Made by a program: the position numbers and the translations under genes. A stretch of 64,000 nucleotides of DNA from assembly GCA_903889565.1 (NCBI GenBank), contig CAISYC010000008.1, positions 62,001 through 126,000 of the forward strand, read 5' to 3'. Below, one piece after another: positions 57,470 to 64,000 of this stretch. The notes beneath the pieces are model-generated. The model was not told where the DNA came from. It saw nothing but the letters and a program-made list of their open reading frames with translations, and searched no databases. Position 1 is the first letter of the stretch. Each line of letters opens with the position of its first letter. Origin of the DNA: an uncultured beta proteobacterium (GTDB lineage Bacteria; Pseudomonadota; Gammaproteobacteria; Burkholderiales; SG8-41).

Positions 57470-57491
57470 GGTGGTTGCGGCGGCCAGTTCA

Positions 57492-58166
57492 ATGTCCAGT
57501 GTGGCGGCGCATGAAATCGCCGGTTACCGGTTTGCCGATCCCCAGCTTCTGCGCCAGGCGCTGACCCACCGCAGCCATAGCGCCGGCCACAACGAGCGGC
57601 TCGAATTTCTCGGCGACGCCGTGCTCAACTGCGTCATCGCCGGCGAACTCTATCGAACCTACCCCGCGTTGCAGGAAGGCGAGTTATCGCGCGTGCGCGC
57701 CAGCCTCGTCAACGGGCAGAGCCTGTGCGGGCTCGCCAATACCTTAGGCATCGGCGCGCAACTGTTGCTCGGCGAGGGCGAAATCCGCAGCGGCGGTGCA
57801 CAACGCCCGTCAATGCTGGCTGATGCGGTTGAAGCGCTGATCGGCGCGGTGTTTCTCGATGCCGGCTTCGAGGCGGCGCGGGAATTTACGTTGCGCATCT
57901 TTGCGCCGTTGTTGAAGGACGTCGATCCGCGCGTCGCCGGCAAGGATGCCAAGACACTGCTGCAGGAAATGCTGCAGGCGCGCCACCTCCCGCTGCCCGT
58001 CTACACCGTGCTCAAGACCGCCGGCGAGGCCCATGAACAATCCTTCGAGGTTGAATGCAGGATTGCCGAACTCGAGATCGTTACGGTCGGCGAGGGCGCC
58101 AGCCGGCGCGCCGCCGAGCAGGCAGCGGCCCGGCGCGCCTATGATATGGGGCGCGCACGCAAATGA
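57492..58166 (+). CDS. rnc: Ribonuclease III
   Basis: 224 residues. Cuts double-stranded RNA in rRNA and mRNA processing. The signature NERLEFLGD (34-42) contains Glu38 and Asp42; [18 protein letters not shown] holds the second acidic pair; a C-terminal double-stranded-RNA-binding domain (about 150-224) ends [16 protein letters not shown] took the ATG at 57492; a GTG seven codons earlier is an alternative. Overlaps era by an ATGA, as is common. Confidence 0.96.
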   Translation: MSSVAAHEIAGYRFADPQLLRQALTHRSHSAGHNERLEFLGDAVLNCVIAGELYRTYPALQEGELSRVRASLVNGQSLCGLANTLGIGAQLLLGEGEIRSGGAQRPSMLADAVEALIGAVFLDAGFEAAREFTLRIFAPLLKDVDPRVAGKDAKTLLQEMLQARHLPLPVYTVLKTAGEAHEQSFEVECRIAELEIVTVGEGASRRAAEQAAARRAYDMGRARK

Positions 58167-59065
58167 GCGATAAAAAAGACAAACCGGGTTTCCGCACCGG
58201 CTACGTTGCCATCGTCGGCCGACCCAACGTGGGCAAATCGACCCTGCTCAACAGCCTTGTCGGGCAAAAGCTCAGCATTACCTCGCGCAAGCCGCAAACC
58301 ACGCGCCAGCGCATCACCGGCATCGTCACGCTCGATGACGCCCAGTTGCTGTTCGTCGACACGCCGGGCTTTCAAAGCCGTCATGGCAGCGCGCTCAATC
58401 GCAGCATGAACCGCGCCGTAACGCAGGCGTTGAGCGAGGTCGATGTCATCCTGATGGTGCTGGAAGGAGGTCGCTTCAGCGACGAGGACCGCGCCGTCAT
58501 GGCCTTGCTGCCGGCGGGGCGGCCGACGCTGCTCGCCATAAACAAAACCGACCGTCTGCAGGACCGCCGCGAACTGCTTCCCTACATCGAACAGGTGAGC
58601 GCGCAACGCAGTTTCGATGAAATCGTGCCGGTATCGGCAACCAAAGGGCATGCCGTTGCAACGCTGGCGCGCGCGGTCGCCAAATATCTGCCGCTGCAGC
58701 CCGCCATTTACACCGAAGACGAAATCACCGAATCGAGCGAGCGTTTTCTCGCCGCCGAAATGATTCGCGAAAAACTGTTCCGTCTGCTCGGCGACGAATT
58801 GCCCTATGTCAGCGCGGTGCTGATCGACCGCTTCGTGATGGAGGGCAGCATGCGCCGCATCTCTGCGTCGATCATTGTCGACAAGGATTCGCACAAAGGT
58901 ATCGTCGTCGGCACCAAGGGCAGCCGGCTCAAGGAAATCGGCACATTGGCGCGCCGCGACATGGAAAAGCTGTTCGACGGCAAGGTTCATCTGGAACTGT
59001 GGGTGCGCGTCAAAGGCGGCTGGAGCGACGACGCGCGCACCCTCAAACAACTGGGCTATGACTGA
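58163..59065 (+). CDS. era: GTPase Era
   Basis: 300 residues. Essential GTPase that helps 30S assembly by binding the 16S rRNA 3' end. G1 GRPNVGKS (19-26), G2 in [10 protein letters not shown]3 DTPGF, G4 NKTD. The C-terminal KH domain has [16 protein letters not shown]. Translationally coupled to rnc and overlapping recO by 8 bases. Confidence 0.98.
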   Translation: MSDKKDKPGFRTGYVAIVGRPNVGKSTLLNSLVGQKLSITSRKPQTTRQRITGIVTLDDAQLLFVDTPGFQSRHGSALNRSMNRAVTQALSEVDVILMVLEGGRFSDEDRAVMALLPAGRPTLLAINKTDRLQDRRELLPYIEQVSAQRSFDEIVPVSATKGHAVATLARAVAKYLPLQPAIYTEDEITESSERFLAAEMIREKLFRLLGDELPYVSAVLIDRFVMEGSMRRISASIIVDKDSHKGIVVGTKGSRLKEIGTLARRDMEKLFDGKVHLELWVRVKGGWSDDARTLKQLGYD

Positions 59066-59798
59066 GCAGGATCGCGCTCGCCAGGATGCCCAGGCGGCAT
59101 TTTTGCTGCACAGCTACCCGTACCGCGAAACCAGCCTGGTGGTCGAAACGTTTACCCGTCACCACGGCCGCGTCGCCATGGTCGCGCGCGGCGCGCGGCG
59201 TCCGCGCGCGGCCCTGCGCGGCGTGCTGCTCTCATTCCAGCCGCTGACCCTCGGCTGGTCGGGGCGCTCGGAGCTGCGCACCCTGCACAAGGCGGAGTGG
59301 CAGGGCGGCTTGCCGCAGTTGAAGGGCGAGGCGCTGCTGTGCGGCTTTTATCTCAATGAACTGCTGCTCAAACTGCTCGCACGCGACGACCCGCACGAGC
59401 AGTTGTTCAATGCCTACGAGCAGGCGTTGCACACGCTGGCCGGCGGCGCGCCGCTCGCCGTCACACTGCGCCGTTTCGAGCAGCAGCTGTTGCGCGAACT
59501 CGGCTACGCCCTGACGCTCGATCGCGAGGCGCTCGGCGGCACGCCGGTGACGGCCGATGCGGATTACGTGTACCTTGTCGAAAGCGGACCGGTGCGCGTG
59601 ACCGCCGGCGGCGACGGTGCCCGCCAAAACCGGCTAGAATTGCGCGGCCAGACTCTGCTCGACATGGCGCGTGACGACTATGCCGACCCGGTCACGCTGC
59701 AGCAGAGCAAGGCGCTGATGCGCATGCTTATCAATCATTATCTTGGCAACCAGATGCTCAATACCCGCCAGCTGCTGAAAGATCTGCAGCAATTATGA
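59058..59798 (+). CDS. recO: DNA repair protein RecO
   Basis: 246 residues. Loads RecA onto SSB-coated DNA with RecR. The N-terminal OB fold ([36 protein letters not shown]) is distinctive; the helical C-terminal domain lacks the zinc-finger cysteines seen in some RecO proteins. The start lies inside era. Overlaps pdxJ by an ATGA. Confidence 0.95.
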   Translation: MTEQDRARQDAQAAFLLHSYPYRETSLVVETFTRHHGRVAMVARGARRPRAALRGVLLSFQPLTLGWSGRSELRTLHKAEWQGGLPQLKGEALLCGFYLNELLLKLLARDDPHEQLFNAYEQALHTLAGGAPLAVTLRRFEQQLLRELGYALTLDREALGGTPVTADADYVYLVESGPVRVTAGGDGARQNRLELRGQTLLDMARDDYADPVTLQQSKALMRMLINHYLGNQMLNTRQLLKDLQQL

Positions 59799-60541
59799 CG
59801 CGGCTGAGCGTCAATCTGAACAAGGTTGCGCTGCTGCGCAACGCCCGCGCGCTGGATATCCCGAGCGTATTGCGCGCGGCAGTGACGGCGCTTGATGCCG
59901 GCGCTCACGGCATCACCGTGCATCCGCGTCCTGACCAGCGGCACATCCGCAGCGACGATGTGCGCGAGCTTGCCCTGCTGCTCAAGAGGTATCCGCAGGC
60001 CGAATTCAACATCGAAGGCAACCCCTTCCACGGCCTGCTCGACTTGGCCGGACACTATCGCCCGCAGCAATGCACGCTGGTGCCGGACGAAGCGGCACAA
60101 TCCACCTCCGACCACGGCTGGGACTTGGCGCGGGACGGCGAGAAACTGCGGCCCGTCATCGCCGAACTCAAAGCGCTGGGTATCCGCGTCAGCCTGTTCA
60201 TGGACGCAACGCCCGAAACGATGGCGACGGCGCGCCTGCTGGGCGCCGACCGCGTGGAACTGTATACCGAGCCCTATGCGCGCGCATTCACGCAGGGAAC
60301 TGCGCCAAACGTCTTGCCGCAGTTTGCAGCGGCGGCCCGCGCTGCGCAGGCGGCGGGTCTTGGCGTCAATGCCGGCCACGATCTGAACCAACCGAATCTG
60401 CCGCCGTTTTTGTCCGCGGTTCCGAACGTCCTCGAAGTATCGATTGGTCACGCGCTGATCGCCGATGCGCTGGACAACGGACTGGCGCAAACCGTGCGCG
60501 ACTATCTTGCGGCCATTGCGCGTGCGGGATCCGTCGCATGA
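59795..60541 (+). CDS. pdxJ: Pyridoxine 5'-phosphate synthase
   Basis: 248 residues, TIM barrel. Last step of the DXP-dependent vitamin B6 pathway. The opening [15 protein letters not shown], the active-site stretch [21 protein letters not shown] and the C-terminal [13 protein letters not shown] are all typical. It supplies PLP for aminotransferases such as DapC in this window. Coupled to recO and acpS by ATGA overlaps. Confidence 0.97.
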   Translation: MTRLSVNLNKVALLRNARALDIPSVLRAAVTALDAGAHGITVHPRPDQRHIRSDDVRELALLLKRYPQAEFNIEGNPFHGLLDLAGHYRPQQCTLVPDEAAQSTSDHGWDLARDGEKLRPVIAELKALGIRVSLFMDATPETMATARLLGADRVELYTEPYARAFTQGTAPNVLPQFAAAARAAQAAGLGVNAGHDLNQPNLPPFLSAVPNVLEVSIGHALIADALDNGLAQTVRDYLAAIARAGSVA

Positions 60542-60915
60542 TTTACGGCATCGGCATCGACGTGATCGAACCGCACCGGGTCGGGCGGTTGCTCGAGCGC
60601 TACGGCGAGCGTTTCGTCCGTCGCGTATTAACGGAACGCGAGCGGCCCGGCTACGCTAAAACCAAGAATCGCGTGCTGTTCATCGCCAACCGGTTTGCGG
60701 CGAAGGAGGCGTTTTCGAAAGCAATGGGCACCGGCTTTCGCTATCCGGTGACGCTGCAATGCATCAGCGTCGTGCAGGATCGCCTTGGCAAACCGGGCTT
60801 TGAATTTCATCCGCGCCTGCAGCAGATGGTCGAAGCGAACGCCATCGTCGGCCACCATCTGACCATCAGCGACGAAAAAAGCCTTGCCTGCGCCTGCGTG
60901 GTGCTCGAAAAATGA
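60538..60915 (+). CDS. acpS: Holo-[acyl-carrier-protein] synthase
   Basis: 125 residues. Transfers phosphopantetheine from CoA to ACP. Metal ligands are Asp8 in [10 protein letters not shown] and Glu57 in [11 protein letters not shown]. It activates the carrier that FabZ, LpxA and LpxD depend on. ATG overlaps the pdxJ stop and its own stop overlaps nagZ. Confidence 0.97.
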   Translation: MIYGIGIDVIEPHRVGRLLERYGERFVRRVLTERERPGYAKTKNRVLFIANRFAAKEAFSKAMGTGFRYPVTLQCISVVQDRLGKPGFEFHPRLQQMVEANAIVGHHLTISDEKSLACACVVLEK

Positions 60916-61982
60916 GCGGCGCGCGCGTGATGCCGCTGGGTCCGGTTATCGTCGATATCGAAGGCCGCGCGATGACGCCGGCGGAACGCGCGCGCCTGTT
61001 GCATCCGCTGGTCGGCGGCGTCATTCTGTTCACGCGCAATTATGCGTCGCCGGAGCAGCTGGCGGCGTTGACGCAGGAGATTCACGCGCTGCGCCAGCCG
61101 CCGCTGTTGATCACAGTGGATCACGAGGGCGGCCGCGTGCAGCGTTTCCGCGAGGGATTCACGGCGCTGCCGGCAATGCGCGCGCTGGGCGCGGTGTGGA
61201 ATCGCGACCGCGCGCAGGCCAAAAGCCTCGCCCAGCAGACCGGCTTTGTACTGGCTGCGGAGTTGCGCGCCTGCGGCGTCGATTTGAGTTTTACGCCGGT
61301 GCTCGACGTCGATTTCGGACACAGCAGCGTGATCGGCGACCGTGCGTTTCATGCAGACCCGGCAGCCATTGCCGAACTCGCTCTCGCGGTCATTCACGGC
61401 CTGCGCGATGGCGGCATGTCGTCGGTGGGCAAACATTTTCCCGGCCATGGCCACGTGCGTGCCGATTCCCATCACGAAATGCCGGTCGATCCGCGGCCGT
61501 TCGAGGAAATCGAGGCGATCGATCTGCTGCCGTTCCGGCGGCTGGTCGAAAACGGCCTGGGCGCGATCATGCCGGCGCACGTCGTGTATCCGGCAGTCGA
61601 TGACAAGCCGGCCGGTTTTTCGCGCGTCTGGCTGGCCGATATTCTGCGCCGCCGGCTTGGTTTCGACGGCATGATTTTCAGCGACGACTTGTCGATGGAA
61701 GGCGCGCGCAGCGCCGGCGGCGTGATTGAACGCGCCGAAGCCGCGTTTGCCGCCGGGTGCGACACGGTGCTGGTGTGCAACGATCCGGTGGCTGCCGACC
61801 AGTTACTTGCCGGTCTCAAATACCAGATGCCGGCGGTTGCACTGGCGCGCATTGCGCGCGTGCACGGCCGCGGCGGCGTCGAATCGCCTGCGCGATTGCG
61901 CCGCGATACGCGCTACCTCGAAGCGGTGGCCGCCGTGAATTCCATCGACGCGCGCGACGGCGAGCTGCCGCTCACCCGCTGA
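60912..61982 (+). CDS. nagZ: Beta-N-acetylhexosaminidase NagZ
   Basis: 356 residues, glycoside hydrolase family 3, cytoplasmic. Removes GlcNAc from anhydro-muropeptides in wall recycling. The signature KHFPGHG (174-180) holds the acid/base His175 region, and the nucleophile is Asp258 in FSDDLSMEGA. Substrate loop ITVDHEGGRVQRF is intact. M1 overlaps acpS; M7 is an alternative start. Confidence 0.95.
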   Translation: MSGARVMPLGPVIVDIEGRAMTPAERARLLHPLVGGVILFTRNYASPEQLAALTQEIHALRQPPLLITVDHEGGRVQRFREGFTALPAMRALGAVWNRDRAQAKSLAQQTGFVLAAELRACGVDLSFTPVLDVDFGHSSVIGDRAFHADPAAIAELALAVIHGLRDGGMSSVGKHFPGHGHVRADSHHEMPVDPRPFEEIEAIDLLPFRRLVENGLGAIMPAHVVYPAVDDKPAGFSRVWLADILRRRLGFDGMIFSDDLSMEGARSAGGVIERAEAAFAAGCDTVLVCNDPVAADQLLAGLKYQMPAVALARIARVHGRGGVESPARLRRDTRYLEAVAAVNSIDARDGELPLTR

Positions 61983-61992
61983 ACCGCCGCTG

Positions 61993-62634
61993 ATGAAATT
62001 TTCCGCCGACTGTCGCGACTGTCCGCGCCTGGCAGGGTTTCTGGACGAAGTCCGCGTCAAGCACCCGGATTACCATGCGCGGCCGGTGGCGCCGTTCGGC
62101 GCGGCCGATGCCGACTTGCTGATTGTCGGTCTCGCGCCCGGCATGCACGGCGCCAATCGCAGCGGGCGACCATTTACGGGTGATTTTGCCGGCATTCTGC
62201 TGTATCAGACGCTGCACAAATTCGGCTATGCCAGTGCGCCGGTTTCGACGCATCGAAAAGATGGCTTGAAGATGCTCGGCTGCCGCATCACCAACGCCGT
62301 CAAATGCCTGCCGCCGCAGAACAAGCCCGAGACCTCGGAAATCAAATGCTGCAATCGTTACCTTCAATCTGAACTGCAGCAGTTGAAAAAGGGCGCGGTG
62401 ATCCTGGCACTCGGCGGCGTGGCGCATCAGGCAGTGCTGCTGGCCCTGGACATGAAGCGCGCCGAATTTCCGTTCGCACACGCCGCGAGTCATCGTCTGG
62501 GCGACGGCTTGACGCTCGTCGATAGCTATCACTGCAGCCGCTACAATACGCAGACGCGCAGACTGACAACACCGATGTTCGAACGCGTATTTGCCGATAT
62601 CGCTGCGATACTCGCGCAACAACGGCGTCATTGA
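61993..62634 (+). CDS. Uracil-DNA glycosylase, family 5 (UDGb type)
   Basis: 213 residues. Iron-sulfur uracil-DNA glycosylase. Motif A is GLAPGMHGANRSGRPFTGD (46-64), with Ala rather than an acidic catalytic residue as in family 5, and the late motif is SYHCSRYNTQTRRL. Cys7, Cys10, Cys105 and Cys119 or Cys120 can hold a [4Fe-4S] cluster. It probably removes deaminated or otherwise damaged bases. It lies 10 bases after nagZ and just before uvrC, another repair gene. Confidence 0.88.
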   Translation: MKFSADCRDCPRLAGFLDEVRVKHPDYHARPVAPFGAADADLLIVGLAPGMHGANRSGRPFTGDFAGILLYQTLHKFGYASAPVSTHRKDGLKMLGCRITNAVKCLPPQNKPETSEIKCCNRYLQSELQQLKKGAVILALGGVAHQAVLLALDMKRAEFPFAHAASHRLGDGLTLVDSYHCSRYNTQTRRLTTPMFERVFADIAAILAQQRRH

Positions 62635-62678
62635 CCACGGCGCCGCCGCACTGCCCGCACGCTGAAGCGACGCCCCCC

Positions 62679-64000
62679 ATGGCTGTCTTCGATCCCGCCG
62701 AAATCCTCGCCACGCTGCCGCATCAACCCGGTGTCTATCGCATGCTGGGCGCGGCCGGCGAGGCGCTCTATGTCGGCAAGGCGCGCGATCTCAAGCAGCG
62801 CGTGTCGTCGTATTTCCGCAATCAGTCGGCGCTGTCGCCGCGCATACAGTTGATGCTGGCCCAGGTACACGCGCTCGAAACCACGGTGGTGCGCTCGGAA
62901 GGCGAGGCGCTGCTGCTCGAAAACAACCTGATCAAGTCGCTGCGGCCGCGTTACAACATCCTGTTCCGCGACGACAAGTCCTATCCCTATCTGGTGCTGA
63001 CCGGTCACCGCTATCCGCGACTGTCGATGCATCGCGGCAATCTCGATCCGCGTCATCAGTACTTCGGACCGTTTCCGCACGCCGGCTCGATTCGCGAAAG
63101 CATCCAGTTGCTGCAAAAAGTGTTCCGCCTGCGCACCTGCGCCGACAGCGTGTTCAACAACCGCTCGCGGCCCTGTTTGCTGCACCAGATTCATCGCTGC
63201 ACCGCGCCGTGCGTCGGCAAAATCAGCGACGAGGATTACGCCAACGACGTGCGCGGCGCGGCGCTGTTTCTCAAGGGCAAGGGCGACGAAGCGGTGGACC
63301 GGCTCGCCGCGCGCATGCATGCGGCGGCGGCCGAGCAGAATTTCGAGCTGGCGGCGGTATTGCGCGACCAGATCAGCGCGCTCGGCCACGTGCGCGAACG
63401 ACAGTTCGTGAGCGGGCACAACGCGCGCGACGTCGATGTCATCGCCTGCGCGCAGGCCGGCGAGATCATCTGCGTGAATCTGGTCATGATCCGCGGCGGC
63501 CACCACCTCGGCGATCGGAATTTCTTTCCGCACAATGCAAGCGGCTTCGATGCGGCGCAGGTGATCGAGGCTTTTATCGGCCAGCATTACGCGGAACACG
63601 ATCCGCCGCCGGCATTGGTCGTCGGTGCGACGCTGAGCGAAGAAACCGTCGAGACCCTGCAGGCCGAGTTGCCCGGCGGCAAGACGCAGATCAATATCAA
63701 TCCGGCCGGCGAACGCCGCGTCTGGCTCGAGATGGCGGCGAAAAATGCCGACCTCGCCGCGCAGCGCCAATCGGGTCTGCGCGCAACCCAGGAAGCGCGC
63801 CTGCTGGCGCTGCAGCAGGCACTGGAAGCCGGCGAGGAACTGCAGCGTATCGAGTGTTTCGATATCAGCCATACCATGGGCGAATCGACGGTTGCCTCCT
63901 GCGTGGTCTATGACAAATCCGCCATGCAGAACGGCGAATACCGCCGTTTCAACATCACCGGCGTAACGCCGGGCGACGATTACGAGGCGATGCGTCAGGC
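62679..64000 (+). CDS. uvrC: Excinuclease ABC subunit C, N-terminal part (runs off the window)
   Basis: 440 codons are visible before the right edge. Makes both incisions in nucleotide excision repair. The GIY-YIG nuclease domain (GVYRMLGAAGEALYVGKARD, about 12-95) is followed by the Cys cluster RPCLLHQIHRCTAPC, a UVR domain binding UvrB (about 200-235) and the start of the RNase H-like 5'-nuclease (IECFDISHTMGE, catalytic Asp present). The helix-hairpin-helix end lies outside. The ATG follows the glycosylase gene by 44 bases. Confidence 0.95.
   Translation, partial: MAVFDPAEILATLPHQPGVYRMLGAAGEALYVGKARDLKQRVSSYFRNQSALSPRIQLMLAQVHALETTVVRSEGEALLLENNLIKSLRPRYNILFRDDKSYPYLVLTGHRYPRLSMHRGNLDPRHQYFGPFPHAGSIRESIQLLQKVFRLRTCADSVFNNRSRPCLLHQIHRCTAPCVGKISDEDYANDVRGAALFLKGKGDEAVDRLAARMHAAAAEQNFELAAVLRDQISALGHVRERQFVSGHNARDVDVIACAQAGEIICVNLVMIRGGHHLGDRNFFPHNASGFDAAQVIEAFIGQHYAEHDPPPALVVGATLSEETVETLQAELPGGKTQININPAGERRVWLEMAAKNADLAAQRQSGLRATQEARLLALQQALEAGEELQRIECFDISHTMGESTVASCVVYDKSAMQNGEYRRFNITGVTPGDDYEAMRQ

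Overview
The window is a GC-rich, gene-dense stretch of a Gram-negative bacterial chromosome. By content and gene order it is a betaproteobacterium; I cannot name the genus. The evidence is the smc-zipA-ligA order, the pyrG-kdsA-eno-ftsB order, the rpsB-tsf-pyrH-frr-uppS-cdsA-dxr-rseP-bamA-skp-lpxD-fabZ-lpxA-lpxB-rnhB block, and the rpoE-rseA-rseB-mucD operon followed by lepA-lepB-DUF4845-rnc-era-recO-pdxJ-acpS. I see no insertion sequence, prophage, CRISPR array, rRNA or tRNA gene. Nearly all of the sequence is core housekeeping.

Layout. 1-3.3 kb, minus strand: dapC, dapD, an unknown protein and the start of pilU (lysine/peptidoglycan precursor synthesis, then twitching motility). 3.3-4.6 kb: an EamA transporter and queF, overlapping tail to tail. 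4.7-14 kb, plus strand: smc, zipA, ligA, galU, hpt, a methylthioinosine phosphorylase and def (chromosome condensation, division, DNA repair, nucleotide-sugar supply, purine salvage, protein maturation). 14-17.4 kb, minus strand: glnD and map. 17.5-32.6 kb, plus strand: the rpsB promoter, leader and rpsB, a terminator, tsf, and then the long envelope block (undecaprenyl-PP, CDP-diacylglycerol, isoprenoid, outer-membrane protein and lipid A synthesis), ending in rnhB and a SpoU-type methyltransferase. 32.6-35.9 kb: the divergent pair ppsR/ppsA. 35.9-41.1 kb: pyrG, kdsA, eno, ftsB, folD. 41.1-50.3 kb is the least conventional part: a small membrane-protein candidate, a 1168-residue GltD/PyrK-type fused oxidoreductase, a class III aminotransferase, a polysaccharide deacetylase, a fused osmoprotectant ABC component without its ATPase, and nadB. 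50.5-64 kb, plus strand: the sigma-E envelope-stress operon and a run of tightly spaced genes to uvrC, which leaves the window.

The genes fit together as an envelope growth and quality-control region. BamA, Skp, RseP, the sigma-E/RseA/RseB/MucD circuit and LepB make or police exported proteins. LpxD/A/B, FabZ and KdsA make lipopolysaccharide. UppS, DapC/D, NagZ and GalU feed or recycle wall and surface polymers.

The most unusual feature is just upstream of kdsA. A 45-codon reading frame whose first 19 codons are a diverged copy of the kdsA start runs into the kdsA start codon with an ATGA overlap. It looks like the scar of a duplication or replacement of kdsA, or a coupled leader peptide. 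A second very short frame links lepA to lepB in the same way. Function assignments come from reading motifs and family knowledge; no database search was run.
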